DNA of 38,162 nucleotides from Actinomycetes bacterium (GCA_021801795.1 JAJYXR010000039.1:1-38162), one strand, 5' to 3'. Counted from the first letter of the stretch, positions 1-8,291 are shown. Numbers and translations: made by a program. Notes: generated by a model from the sequence alone, not told the origin.

Positions 1-49
1 TGCGAGTATCGGCGCGCTCGCCTAGCGAGTGGGTGATAGCGGTTGTCAT
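1..49 (-). CDS. 5' end of a minus-strand gene running off the left edge
   Basis: An ATG on the minus strand at 49-47 opens a frame that stays open to the window edge, reading MTTAITHSLGERADTR. An AAGGAG Shine-Dalgarno sequence lies seven bases upstream (minus-strand reading of about 57-62), which is the main reason to believe the start. Only 16 residues are visible, so no function can be assigned. It would be divergent from the DUF2892 gene at 393. Confidence 0.45.
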   Translation of the reverse strand, partial: MTTAITHSLGERADTR

Positions 50-392
50 GGGGATACTCCTTCCCCGCCCTCTCGGCTCAGTGAATACAAGGAGAGATCT
101 GCCTCAGGGGAGGTTGGCACAGAGGGCGGGGAGTTCCAGCTGGACTACGAACAGATGTATGTATCAGCGTGGCGAACCTGAAGCGCCGCCTGGCAACAGA
201 TGAGGTGCGGGTGTGCTCAGGGGGGATCCTCGGGTCGGGCTACCCCTGGTACACCACTCTGGTGGACTCAACTCTCGGGTCGCAGACCCTGCATGACCAG
301 GACATGTATCCATCCAGACGCCTCGCACGTCTATAGCACGAAGACATAAGCGGACGGGGGAATATCCCCGGTGAGGCAAGGAGATGGAGTAG
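50..392. other. intergenic region, divergent promoters expected
   Basis: No convincing gene is seen here; the frames crossing it are shadows without ribosome sites. The stretch separates two divergently oriented starts, so it should hold promoters for both, but I found no good -35/-10 pair. Two small inverted repeats are visible: CCAC-TCTG-GTGG near 254-265, and GGGGA-ATA-TCCCC near 356-368, just upstream of the ribosome site of the next gene. Neither is followed by a T-run, so neither looks like an intrinsic terminator. Confidence 0.4.
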
Positions 393-644
393 ATGAAGAA
401 GACAGTTGGCAGGATGGACAGCGCAGCGAGGATCGTGCTGGCAGCCGGAGCAGTCGCAGGCAGCGGGGTGCTCGGTTTCGCGAGCGGCTGGGGCATAGTG
501 CTGCTCGTGGTGGCAGCGGTAATGGCAGTCACGAGCGCGACGGGTTACTGCCCCCTCTACAGCATCCTCGGTGTGAGTACCCGTGGAGCCACGCGGCCCA
601 CTGCGCGGCGTGGCGATATGGCCGATCTGCACAGGGCAGCCTGA
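393..644 (+). CDS. DUF2892-type small inner-membrane protein
   Basis: An 83-residue protein with a short basic N-terminus and two hydrophobic stretches (about residues 11-27 and 30-46). These are followed by GYCPLYSILGVST, very close to the G-x-CPLY-x-x-x-G signature of DUF2892 (YgaP-type membrane segment) proteins. Family members are small membrane proteins, sometimes fused to rhodanese domains; their biochemical role is unknown. An AAGGAG ribosome site lies nine bases before the ATG. The stop is 13 bases before the start of the hemerythrin-like gene, so the two are probably co-transcribed. The C-terminal tail after residue 62 is basic and probably cytoplasmic. Confidence 0.75.
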   Translation: MKKTVGRMDSAARIVLAAGAVAGSGVLGFASGWGIVLLVVAAVMAVTSATGYCPLYSILGVSTRGATRPTARRGDMADLHRAA

Positions 645-657
645 AGGATTGGCAACC

Positions 658-2184
658 ATGGACGATCAATCGGTGACGAGAAGGGCATCGTTCACGAAAG
701 ACACGTCGGATGCCAGCAGGGTGCCAGCGGCCAGCGCGTCGGCTGGCTCCCTGCGAGAGCTGCTAGCCAGTTACGACGAGGTGGTGGAAGGCGCTCTGGC
801 CGAAGGGTGGGATGCCGGCACCGGCACCGCTCGGGTGCAGCTCCTTTCACAGGCCAGCCGGGCCATAGCCGTTCACGACGCGGTGCTGCGCCATGCACTC
901 TGCCCCCTTCTGGAGGAACTGCCGGGGGGAGCGGATGTGGCAGCGCGACTCTGCGCTGGCACGGAGGAACGGGCGGAGCAGCTCCGACACTTCCAGAAGC
1001 TGACCAAGGGAGTGGCCGCGCATAACGTTTACCCGGTATCTGGAGCCGAGGTGGACGGCATTCTCGAGAGCTTGAGCCAGAGCATGCAGCGGCACGTGGG
1101 TGATGAGACGCGTGAAGTAGGAGACCTTTTAGAAGCTGCCTCAGTTAGCGTCGATCCTGGGGTAGTCGCTGCACGTATGGCGTTGGAGGCGAGCCGGGCA
1201 CCAGAGCGTGTGCGTGCACACAGCGACCGCCGGCCGCGTGGGGGCAGCACGGGATTGGAACGATTCGTCGACCGCCTCTACGAGTGGAGCAACTCGCACC
1301 ACGGATGGACCCCGCGTCGCCCGGCCAGCTCTCCCGCCACTCTCCACGGTGCCGCTCTGAAGCGCCAGGCGATGTCAGGCCAGCCGACCGTGCGTGACGT
1401 GCTCGCTGGGTACGACGATACAGTCGGCCAGCTGGTGGCAGCTTACGAAGCAGCCGGCACATGGGCTGAATCGGTCGCGGTCGCCTCGCAGATGGCAGCG
1501 GCCGTCACCGTGCATGACTCGGTGCTCGGAGGTGTGCTCTGCCCGCTCCTCGACTCGCTGCCAGAGACGAAGAACGCTGCAGCACGCCTCCACCAGGGTT
1601 GTGCAGAGCGTGGAGACCTGCTCCAGAGGTGGACCGTACTCGAAGAGCTGGCCCGGGGGCACCCCGGTGGACCAGAGGATGACGCCAGGGAAGAGATGAG
1701 GGACGTGGCGGCGGCCCTGATCGCCAGCTTCCGGGATCACGAGCGCGAGGAGACCACCGAGGTGACTGCTCTGCTCGAGCACCTCGGAGACTCAGTGTTC
1801 AGGACTGGATCGTCACTGCTGGAGGACATCGCTTGGCCATGGCACAGCGAGGGGCCCGCACTTCTCGCCCTGAGGATGGCTCTCTGGGCAGAGTCCTCGC
1901 CGACCCGCCAGCATCCCCTGCTCGCCCGGCATCCGAGGAACCGGGTCCTCCGCAGGTTCTACCGCATGGCTGACAGCGTGCGTCACCGCTCTGGCGATAG
2001 CACCTTCGAGCGGTGGATAGCGCCGCGCGCTGCAGGTCATCCCTATGAACCGGTGGTCTCGGGCCGAGGGTCGGAGCGCGCCCGGACAGACCCAGCCCGG
2101 ACAGACCCAGCCCGGACAGACCCAGCCCGGACAGACCCAGCCCGGACAGACAGTGTGGTTGACAGGCCCCGATCCCCCCAGTAG
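658..2184 (+). CDS. protein with two divergent hemerythrin-like (HHE) domains
   Basis: A 508-residue protein made of two similar halves of about 150 residues (roughly 31-180 and 245-400). Each half has a helix resembling the hemerythrin H-x-x-x-E segment (IAVHDAVLRHALCPLLEEL near residue 71; VTVHDSVLGGVLCPLLDSL near 284). Each also has a second H-x-x-x-E helix (HVGDETREVGDLLE near 146; HEREETTEVTALLEHL near 361). This is the layout of HHE cation-binding four-helix bundles, which bind diiron or act in oxygen or redox sensing. Several canonical ligands are missing, so metal binding is uncertain. ATG 658 was chosen because GAAGGA lies nine bases upstream; the longer frame from 583 overlaps the previous gene. 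The C-terminus is a run of ARTDP repeats. The assignment to HHE rests on pattern only. Confidence 0.6.
   Translation: MDDQSVTRRASFTKDTSDASRVPAASASAGSLRELLASYDEVVEGALAEGWDAGTGTARVQLLSQASRAIAVHDAVLRHALCPLLEELPGGADVAARLCAGTEERAEQLRHFQKLTKGVAAHNVYPVSGAEVDGILESLSQSMQRHVGDETREVGDLLEAASVSVDPGVVAARMALEASRAPERVRAHSDRRPRGGSTGLERFVDRLYEWSNSHHGWTPRRPASSPATLHGAALKRQAMSGQPTVRDVLAGYDDTVGQLVAAYEAAGTWAESVAVASQMAAAVTVHDSVLGGVLCPLLDSLPETKNAAARLHQGCAERGDLLQRWTVLEELARGHPGGPEDDAREEMRDVAAALIASFRDHEREETTEVTALLEHLGDSVFRTGSSLLEDIAWPWHSEGPALLALRMALWAESSPTRQHPLLARHPRNRVLRRFYRMADSVRHRSGDSTFERWIAPRAAGHPYEPVVSGRGSERARTDPARTDPARTDPARTDPARTDSVVDRPRSPQ
2080..2151 (+). repeat. 15-bp tandem array encoding (ARTDP)n
   Basis: Four exact copies of cccggacagacccag (2081-2140) plus an 11-base partial copy lie at the 3' end of the hemerythrin-like gene. 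They encode a disordered C-terminal tail of ARTDP units, about a dozen codons before the stop. Confidence 0.95.
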
Positions 2185-2280
2185 CCTGGCGCACAGATCT
2201 GCACATGCCGGTCTGGATGGTCGATGCCAACGAGTGTCGGCCGGGTGTCTTGTCCTGCAGAAAGAGAATGGGGGGGTGGC

Positions 2281-3240
2281 GTGCGCGCACCGTGGTCTGA
2301 CGAGGTCGGCTCGGCTGTAGGGGGTACCGACCATAGAGCTCCTAGGCGCAGAGGTCGGCGTGGCTGGCTGGCTGGGCTGGTAGCCCTCACCATGGCCGTG
2401 GCTTTCTCGGCATGTAGCTCGCTCCCGCTCGGCCTGTCTGGGAGCAGCACCAATAACATCGTGAGCAGCGTGATAAGCGCCGTGGGCACATCGACCTCCG
2501 ACGTGAGTGTCCAGATGTCGCTGGGGGCTGGCCAGCTCCTGAAGGTGAACGAGTCAGGCAGCGGGACGATGAACATCTCCCAGGGCGCGATGCAGCTGAA
2601 CACCAACACGTCGATCTTCGGCCTGTCGTCCCCGGGCGAGCTCCTGCTCGACGGTGGGGTCGTGTACTCGAAGGTTCCCTTCGCTGCGATGCTGTTCACC
2701 CTCGGAAAGCCGTGGGTCTCCATAAACCTGGCATCCCTGGGAGCCAGTCCCGCAGAGGTGTCTACGGTGCTGGCGCTCATCTGGGACGTGCCGAGCCTTC
2801 TCAAGCTCCTCGGTTCCTCCGCCAACGTGGTGAGCACCATAGGTACCTCCACCATTGACGGCCGGCCGGCGACGGGATACGACATTGCCCTTCCGGCGTC
2901 CCTCATCGACTCGATGATCCCGTCCTGCCTCGCGAACACGGCCTCCTCCCTGGGGATAAACACAGCGAAGATGACCCTCTCCATAGAGACCTACGTCTAC
3001 CAGGGCTCTAACCAGCTTGCCCGGCTGGTGGCAGACGTCTCCGTCCCGGACAACCTGGTCGGCTCGCTCTCAGCGAACTCGACCATCACCTTCAACGGCT
3101 ACGGTACGACCACAGCGATCAACCCGCCTTCATCCAGCCAGGTCGACGATCTCACGTCGCTGCTGAAGGGAGCCACCTCGGGAGTCTGCCAGAGCAGCAC
3201 GGGGACCAGTAGCTCCTCGACCTCTGGCGCTTCGAGCTGA
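2281..3240 (+). CDS. putative lipoprotein, LppX/LprG-like
   Basis: A secreted lipoprotein of about 319 residues. The N-terminus has a basic stretch (RRRGRRGW), then a hydrophobic core and an FSAC lipobox; the predicted lipidated Cys is residue 45. The mature part is Ser/Thr/Gly-rich with alternating beta-like segments. Phrases such as LLLDGGVVYSKVP, PATGYDIALPASLID and QLARLVADVSVPD resemble the LppX/LprAFG lipoproteins, which carry hydrophobic lipids across the cell envelope; this is inference from pattern. The C-terminus is a low-complexity Ser/Thr tail. GTG 2281 is preceded by a G-rich tract. An upstream ATG at 2224 and later starts close to the signal peptide are possible. Confidence 0.6.
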   Translation: MRAPWSDEVGSAVGGTDHRAPRRRGRRGWLAGLVALTMAVAFSACSSLPLGLSGSSTNNIVSSVISAVGTSTSDVSVQMSLGAGQLLKVNESGSGTMNISQGAMQLNTNTSIFGLSSPGELLLDGGVVYSKVPFAAMLFTLGKPWVSINLASLGASPAEVSTVLALIWDVPSLLKLLGSSANVVSTIGTSTIDGRPATGYDIALPASLIDSMIPSCLANTASSLGINTAKMTLSIETYVYQGSNQLARLVADVSVPDNLVGSLSANSTITFNGYGTTTAINPPSSSQVDDLTSLLKGATSGVCQSSTGTSSSSTSGASS

Positions 3241-3295
3241 TCTCCGGCGCGAGCAGAACTCCTTCACGGCCTCGGTGTCGTGACAGGATGTTCGC

Positions 3296-3667
3296 ATGTC
3301 TATACGTGTGGTAGCGCTTGACCATGTCCAGCTCGCCATGCCACCCGGTCGGGAGTCGGAGGCAGAGGAGTTCTACAGCGACCTTCTCGGCTTCAGGGTG
3401 CTGGCTAAGCCAGAGCCGCTGGCGTCGCGCGGCGGCAGGTGGTTCGTATCGGGGGATGTCCAGGTTCACCTGGGGGTAGAGGCAGACTTCAGGCCTGCCC
3501 GTAAGGCGCACCCTGCCCTGGTGGTTGATGGCTTCGACGACCTGGTCGCGAAGCTCCGTGACCTGGGCGCGTCCTGGCGCTGGGACGAGGACCTTCCAGG
3601 GACACGCCGGATCTATGTAGACGATCCGTTCGGCAACCGTGTCGAGCTGATCGACGGCACGCCCTAG
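3296..3667 (+). CDS. VOC (glyoxalase/bleomycin resistance/dioxygenase) family protein
   Basis: A 123-residue single-module VOC protein. It begins with the beta strand VVALDHVQLAMPPG and the helix EAEEFYSDLLGFRVL. It ends with the typical module close RRIYVDDPFGNRVELIDG, whose final Glu is the usual metal ligand; the His of LDHVQLAM is the other expected ligand. VOC proteins include lyases, dioxygenases and resistance proteins, and the substrate cannot be told here. Its stop overlaps the stop of the convergent hemW gene through a shared CTAG at 3664-3667, leaving no room for a terminator between them. The start has a weak AGGA eight bases upstream. Confidence 0.8.
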   Translation: MSIRVVALDHVQLAMPPGRESEAEEFYSDLLGFRVLAKPEPLASRGGRWFVSGDVQVHLGVEADFRPARKAHPALVVDGFDDLVAKLRDLGASWRWDEDLPGTRRIYVDDPFGNRVELIDGTP

Positions 3668-4863
3668 CCGAGGGCAGCCGGATCCAGGTAGCCTGCCACC
3701 GCGTCGCACAGGAGGCGGCCTCGCCTGTTCAGCACGAGCATCTCTCCGCTTGGATCGAGCAGCTCGGCGAGCTCGGGGTAGGTATCGATGGCGCCCGCGA
3801 GCGCTGAGCGAGGTACGCCACTGGGCGTGCGCAGTGCCAGGACGAGCCGCTCCAGGATCACTTGGTAGGGTTCGAGAACCTCCGACTCAGCTACCGCAGA
3901 GCCACCAGCCTCTACGCAGGCCAGCCATCGGCGGAGGCTGCGCTCGTTCTCCCAGCGCCGGCCCGCCCAGTGGGAGCAAGCCGAAGGGCCGAGACCTAGG
4001 TACTCAGCGCCTGACCAGGTGGCCAGATTATGCCGGCAACCACCACCGGGGCGTGCCCAGTTCGAGATCTCCACCCACTGGTATCCATGAGCGGCCAGCG
4101 CCTCGTCGGCCAGCTCGTAGCGGCGGCTCAGTACCTCTTCATCAGGATGGCGCCGCCAGTCGCGTGCCAGGCGGGTCCGGGACTCTACGGTGAGCAGGTA
4201 ACAGCTCACCTGGCTGGGTGGCATCTCGAGGGCCGAGAGGCTCTCTATGGCCTGGAGCAGGTCTGCGTCGGTCTCGCTGGGAGAGCCGATGATGAGGTCC
4301 ACTCCCCAGGAGTCGAGTCCTGCTGCTGAGACCAACCCCGCGGCCTGCATACCGGCGGATGCGTCCTGCCTACGGCCGATACCCGCCAGGACATGGGCGC
4401 AAGTCGCCTGGACCCCGAGGGAGATCCGGTTGACGCCTGCGGCGACCCACGCTGCCAGGGCGTCATCGGTCAGGTCTTCTGGGTTGACCTCCATGGTCAC
4501 CTCTGCTCCTGGTCGGCGGGGGATGGAGCCGAGGATCTCTGCCAGCAGGCGGGGCGGAAGCCTCGACGGGGTGCCGCCTCCCAGGTAGACGGTATCCGCC
4601 GGAAGGGGTACGCCGCGATCCTTCCAGACCGCGAGCTCTCGCTCTATGGCTCTCGAGTACCGCTCGGCCAGGTGCTCCTGGCCCACTGCCACCGAGAAGG
4701 CGCAGTAGTCACAGTGATCTCGGCAGAAGGGGACATGGACGTAGACACCGAACACATCCGGTTTCGCGTCGAGGAACCCCCCGAGCCCGGCTTCGCGTGC
4801 TGGCTCATCAGGGAGAGTGAGGAGGCGGTTATCCGCGGGCGACCTGGCTGGCCCAGCAGGCAC
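3664..4863 (-). CDS. hemW: HemW-like radical SAM protein
   Basis: A 399-residue radical SAM protein with the cluster motif C-x3-C-x2-C at residues 47-54 (PFCRDHCDYCAF), then VYLGGGTPSRL and the EVNPEDL segment. The Phe two residues after the third Cys and the short N-terminus fit HemW, a heme chaperone, rather than coproporphyrinogen dehydrogenase HemN; many databases still label such proteins coproporphyrinogen III oxidase. The start is GTG at 4863 with AGGAT upstream. It lies 45 bases downstream of the monooxygenase gene on the same strand and may be the last gene of that operon. No lepA or hrcA neighbour is visible, unlike many Gram-positive genomes. Confidence 0.88.
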   Translation of the reverse strand: MPAGPARSPADNRLLTLPDEPAREAGLGGFLDAKPDVFGVYVHVPFCRDHCDYCAFSVAVGQEHLAERYSRAIERELAVWKDRGVPLPADTVYLGGGTPSRLPPRLLAEILGSIPRRPGAEVTMEVNPEDLTDDALAAWVAAGVNRISLGVQATCAHVLAGIGRRQDASAGMQAAGLVSAAGLDSWGVDLIIGSPSETDADLLQAIESLSALEMPPSQVSCYLLTVESRTRLARDWRRHPDEEVLSRRYELADEALAAHGYQWVEISNWARPGGGCRHNLATWSGAEYLGLGPSACSHWAGRRWENERSLRRWLACVEAGGSAVAESEVLEPYQVILERLVLALRTPSGVPRSALAGAIDTYPELAELLDPSGEMLVLNRRGRLLCDAVAGYLDPAALG

Positions 4864-4908
4864 CGCGGAGATCCTAGCGGCAGTCCCTCGGGTACGCCGC
4901 CGTAATGC

Positions 4909-6591
4909 TCACGCCTGAATGGAGGTCGCTGAGCAGCGCACCTCGCTGCTTTCTCGATCTACCTCCATGGCACCGGGGGCACCGAACACGAGCGCCGGGT
5001 CGTCGATGTGACTGACTTTGGACGACAGGTAATCCCGCAGGTAGCTCTGGCGCACATGCCAGGGATGTTCGGCCCCCTGCATTGGGATCTTCCCGGCCGC
5101 GCGCATCACGTAGCCGGATCGGAGGGCCAGAAGCGGAGCCCTAGGCATGCTCGGGTCATGGTTCACCGGTGTCACCTGCCGGAGAGAGCGTTTCCTCATG
5201 TGGTCGAGCAGGCGGGTGACGTAGTCGAAGGTGAGGTCGCACCTGAGCGTCCAGGAGGCATTGGTGTATCCAAGCGCAATGGCCAGGTTCGGCACTCCTT
5301 CGAGCATCATCCCCCTGTAGAGGAGGCGTTCGGACGGCTTGACCTCATGGCCGTCTACCTCTATCTCGATGCCACCTAGGAATATCAGCTCCAGACCGGT
5401 GGCGCTCACGACGACGTCTGCCTCCAGATGGTCCCCGGAGGCGAGCCGGATGCCGGTGTCGGTGAAGGTGTCGATACGGTCGGTTACCACCGACGCGGTG
5501 CCCGATCTGAGCGCCTCGAAGAGGTCGCCGTCGGGCACCACGCAGAGGCGCTGGTCCCAGGGTGCGTAGCTGGGATTGAAGTGGGTGTCTATGTCGTAGC
5601 CCTCGGGCAGCTGCGAAGCGACATGGTGCCGCAGCAGCCGCCTCGCGGCGCCCGGCCGGGATCGCATGAACCTGTAGCTCATCTCCATGGTCAGCGCCTT
5701 CATCCATCGGATCGCGCGCCGCGAGATCCCCTGCGGCAGCATCCGATCGAGCACTGCAGCCAGCGGATCGTACGTCGGGAGCGAAGCTACGTAGGTGGGT
5801 GAGCGCTGGAGCATGGTGACCTGCGCCCCCTGGCGAGCGAGGGCGGGGACGAGGGTCATGGCGGTAGCTCCGCTTCCGATGACCACCACCCGCTTCGAGG
5901 AGCAGTCGAGAGTCTCCGGCCAGCTCTGGGGATGGACCACCATCCCACCGAAGCTCTCGATGCCGGGGAAGGAAGGCATGTAGCCGCGGTCGTAGCGGTA
6001 GTAGCCGGTGCAGGAGATGACGAACCGGCAGTAGATCTCCTGCTCCTCGCAGGCGCCCTGGCCATTCCCGCCCTGGCCATTCCCGCCCTGGCCACCGGCG
6101 CCCTGGCCACCGGCGCCCTGGCCACCGGCGCCCTGGTCATTCCCGCCCTGGCCACCGGCGCCCTGGTCATTCCCGCCCTGGCCACCGGCGCCCTTATCCG
6201 CGTAGGAGATCTCCTGGCCTGGAATTAGCTTCACGCGCAGGCGCCAGAGTGCCTTCTCGCTAGACCAGTCGGCCTTCACCACCTGGTGGTGGTAGCGGAT
6301 CAGGCCATCGATCCCGTGCTCGGCGGCGCTGTCCGCGATGTAGTCGCGGATGGCAGCTCCGCTGGCTATCGACTCGTCTCGGTCCCAGGGCCTGAAGGAG
6401 TAACCCAGGGTGAACATGTCGGAGTCCGAGCGCACCCCGGGGTAACGGAAGAGGTCCCATGTGCCTCCGAGCGTCCCCCTGGCTTCCAGCACGGCGACGG
6501 AGGCCCACGGGCAACGCTTGGCCAGGCAGCAGGCGGCCCCGATCCCAGAGAGGCCCGCGCCTACCACCACCACGTCGAGAGTCTCGCTCAT
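4909..6591 (-). CDS. flavin-containing Baeyer-Villiger monooxygenase
   Basis: A 560-residue type I flavoprotein monooxygenase. It has an N-terminal FAD motif GAGLSG (residues 11-16), the Baeyer-Villiger fingerprint F-x-G-x3-H-x3-W at 214-224 (FGGMVVHPQSW), and an NADPH motif GSGATA from about 239. Such enzymes insert oxygen next to ketones, and EthA/MymA-like members are common in actinobacteria. Residues of about 134-180 are a Gly/Gln/Asn-rich insert made entirely by a 15-bp repeat; family members have a short loop there. The start codon overlaps the upstream diiron-type gene by ATGA, so the two are translationally coupled. A divergent TetR gene completes an arrangement like ethA-ethR. The substrate is unknown. 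Confidence 0.88.
   Translation of the reverse strand: MSETLDVVVVGAGLSGIGAACCLAKRCPWASVAVLEARGTLGGTWDLFRYPGVRSDSDMFTLGYSFRPWDRDESIASGAAIRDYIADSAAEHGIDGLIRYHHQVVKADWSSEKALWRLRVKLIPGQEISYADKGAGGQGGNDQGAGGQGGNDQGAGGQGAGGQGAGGQGGNGQGGNGQGACEEQEIYCRFVISCTGYYRYDRGYMPSFPGIESFGGMVVHPQSWPETLDCSSKRVVVIGSGATAMTLVPALARQGAQVTMLQRSPTYVASLPTYDPLAAVLDRMLPQGISRRAIRWMKALTMEMSYRFMRSRPGAARRLLRHHVASQLPEGYDIDTHFNPSYAPWDQRLCVVPDGDLFEALRSGTASVVTDRIDTFTDTGIRLASGDHLEADVVVSATGLELIFLGGIEIEVDGHEVKPSERLLYRGMMLEGVPNLAIALGYTNASWTLRCDLTFDYVTRLLDHMRKRSLRQVTPVNHDPSMPRAPLLALRSGYVMRAAGKIPMQGAEHPWHVRQSYLRDYLSSKVSHIDDPALVFGAPGAMEVDRESSEVRCSATSIQA
6055..6189 (-). repeat. 15-bp tandem array inside the monooxygenase gene
   Basis: Nine 15-bp units of two related types, gccctggccaccggc and gccctggccattccc (or gtcattccc), as read on the plus strand. 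The order is A A B B B A' B A' B. The last four units form two 30-bp A'B pairs, which shows stepwise duplication. They encode GAGGQ, GGNDQ and GGNGQ units within one loop of the enzyme. Confidence 0.95.
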
Positions 6592-7463
6592 GGGGTCGCT
6601 CCGGTGAGCTTGTCGCGCATCGATCCGTTCTCTCCGAACAGCCGGACACGCCAGCGTGCCACCAGCTCGGTGGTGTCGCGATCGTTAGGGTGGAACCCGG
6701 GTCGGTCGTACTCGCGCAGTGCCCGCCAGAGGTCGCGGCTGACCACCGGTGAGTGCCTGAAGCTGCGCCAGCTCCGGCTCAGCTCGCCCAATCTGTAGCT
6801 GTCGGGGTCCATCAACAGCGAGACGAGCATCTGGAACACCATGGTGAGAGCGAAGCCCAGCCGCATCAGGCGCATGGTCATGATGCGCAGCCGCTCGCTC
6901 CCGCCCATGGCCCTGTAGACGTCGAATGCCACTGCCTTGTGCTCCGACTCCTCCAGAGCGTGCCACATGAAGAGGTCTCTCACTGGTTGGCTCTCCAGGA
7001 GTCCCTGGACGCTCTCGTTCACGAGCAGCATCTCGGCCATGGTGGCAGTGAAGTGCTCCAGGGCTGCTGTGGCAGCCAGGTTCGATATGCGAGGCGCGAG
7101 CTTCCACCGCAGCGCGAGGACCCGCCGGGTGAGTGCCTCGAAGTACCGCGTCGGGTAGCCGAGCTCAGAGAGGCGCTGGTTCAGGGCCCGGTGCTCGCGA
7201 CCGTGCATGGCCTCCTGGCCTATGAAGCCGGCTACCTGGCGTCTCAGCTCCGGGTCGGTTATCCGGTCCCGGTAGTGCCTGACAGAGCGAACGAAGTAGT
7301 CCTCGCCGTCGGGGAACATGGCAGACAGGCAGGCCGCGAAGTGGCTGTGGAGGAGATCTCCACCGGCGGCGAAGTGCCTGGGCACCTCTGAGAAGGATGC
7401 CTCCAGGGCGACCCTCCTGGTGGGGACCAGGCGCCTGCTGCTATCTGGATCGGCTGTGCCCAT
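6588..7463 (-). CDS. PF10118-type metal-dependent hydrolase-like (ferritin-like) protein
   Basis: A 291-residue, mostly helical protein with motifs typical of the family annotated as predicted metal-dependent hydrolase (PF10118): FPDGEDYFVRSVRHYRDRI, GFIGQEAMHGREHRALN, ALEHFTATMAEMLL and WHALEESEHKAVAFDVY. The repeated E-x-x-H elements suggest a diiron four-helix bundle. Biochemical function is not established; members often sit beside monooxygenases and lipid or steroid genes. It is the first gene of the operon, 111 bases downstream of a strong minus-strand promoter, and its stop overlaps the monooxygenase start (ATGA). A hydrophobic stretch near residues 200-220 may associate with the membrane. 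Confidence 0.8.
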   Translation of the reverse strand: MGTADPDSSRRLVPTRRVALEASFSEVPRHFAAGGDLLHSHFAACLSAMFPDGEDYFVRSVRHYRDRITDPELRRQVAGFIGQEAMHGREHRALNQRLSELGYPTRYFEALTRRVLALRWKLAPRISNLAATAALEHFTATMAEMLLVNESVQGLLESQPVRDLFMWHALEESEHKAVAFDVYRAMGGSERLRIMTMRLMRLGFALTMVFQMLVSLLMDPDSYRLGELSRSWRSFRHSPVVSRDLWRALREYDRPGFHPNDRDTTELVARWRVRLFGENGSMRDKLTGATP

Positions 7464-7574
7464 GTTCGTGTCCTTCCTTCCCCTGCCTGCCGAGGTGCCC
7501 CGGCTTCAGCGCCAAGCCGTGTGGTGAATCGGGTGCATAGCCAGCTCAGGTCGTCCTCCCCGGCCGCTGCTCAC

Positions 7575-7603
7575 ATTATAGAGAGTTTTATGGATTTCCT
7601 CAA
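7575..7603 (-). promoter_or_regulatory. sigma70-type promoter of the monooxygenase operon
   Basis: Read on the minus strand, TTGAGG (7603-7598) and TATAAT (7580-7575) are separated by exactly 17 bases. This is the best housekeeping-type promoter in the window. It points into the PF10118-type gene. The -35 box lies inside the inverted repeat described separately. Confidence 0.75.
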
Positions 7604-7607
7604 ATCC
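7592..7607. promoter_or_regulatory. candidate TetR operator (inverted repeat)
   Basis: A perfect inverted repeat GGATTT-CCTC-AAATCC lies between the divergent TetR and monooxygenase-operon genes. It covers the -35 box of the operon promoter and ends 23 bases before the TetR start codon. A repressor bound here would block the operon and probably its own gene. The assignment to this TetR is inference from position and symmetry. Confidence 0.6.
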
Positions 7608-7630
7608 TGTCAATACGCTAAGCTGGAGTC

Positions 7631-8254
7631 ATGTCGAGCCAGGCAGCGAGGGTGGAACCTCGGATCACGAAGGGGCTGCTCACCCGGCAAGCCGTTCTGC
7701 GGGCAGCCATCACGAGGTTCGGAAGGGACGGCTTTCGCGCCACGTCGGTGGCAGACATCGCCCGTGAGGCATCGGTGGGGCCGACGGTGCCCTACGCATA
7801 CTTCAGGAGCAAGGAGGCTCTATTCCTCGCTGCGGTGGACGAGGATGCCGCAGGGGTGATCGGGGAAGGACTCTCGACCCTCGACCAGGTGGCCTCGATA
7901 AGGGAGTGGCCCGAGACCGTGATCGTCGCCCTCCTCGACGCGCTCGACCGCCACCCGCTGGCCAGGAGGCTCCTGGCTGGCCTGGAGCCCGAGGTGACCA
8001 TGAGGGTCCTAGATGTCCCCTCCCTCTCGGAGCTCAGAAAGGCCACTGCCGACCAGCTACGGGTCGACCAGCTCGCTGGCCTGGTGCGCCGGGACATAGA
8101 CCCCGATCCCATAGCGAACGGCCTGGTGGCCGTGATGCTCTCCATCCTCATGTCGCTGGTGCAGCTAGGCCCTGTGGCAGTGGAGATATACGGCCAGGAC
8201 GTGGCCGCGCTCATCGCTGCCGCGATCGAGATCCCAGCCGGCGTCACGCCTTGA
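7631..8254 (+). CDS. TetR/AcrR family transcriptional regulator
   Basis: A 207-residue protein with an N-terminal TetR helix-turn-helix (about residues 18-64: RQAVLRAAITRFGRDGFRAT, then SVADIAREASVGPTVPYAYF and the RSKEALF turn). A helical ligand-binding domain follows. It is divergent from the PF10118/monooxygenase operon and most likely represses it, in the manner of EthR and ethA. A TAAGCT hexamer ends seven bases before the ATG and the GGAG present is too close to be a good ribosome site, so a leaderless transcript is possible. The ligand is unknown. The stop faces the convergent leuD gene. Confidence 0.88.
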   Translation: MSSQAARVEPRITKGLLTRQAVLRAAITRFGRDGFRATSVADIAREASVGPTVPYAYFRSKEALFLAAVDEDAAGVIGEGLSTLDQVASIREWPETVIVALLDALDRHPLARRLLAGLEPEVTMRVLDVPSLSELRKATADQLRVDQLAGLVRRDIDPDPIANGLVAVMLSILMSLVQLGPVAVEIYGQDVAALIAAAIEIPAGVTP

Positions 8255-8291
8255 CCCAGACGGAGTGCTGCGTGCCTCCTACCTGGACCGG

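Noticed and set aside
240..310. Possible tRNA in the left intergenic region
   Set aside because: Some short stems are present but no T-loop GGTTCGA-type sequence, acceptor pairing or anticodon arm can be assembled on either strand.
2043..2984. Minus-strand open frame over the lipoprotein gene
   Set aside because: Antisense to a signal-peptide-bearing gene and includes the reverse of the repeat array; no motifs.
6055..6189. Possible CRISPR array
   Set aside because: Units are contiguous with no unique spacers and there are no cas genes; the same holds for all the other arrays.
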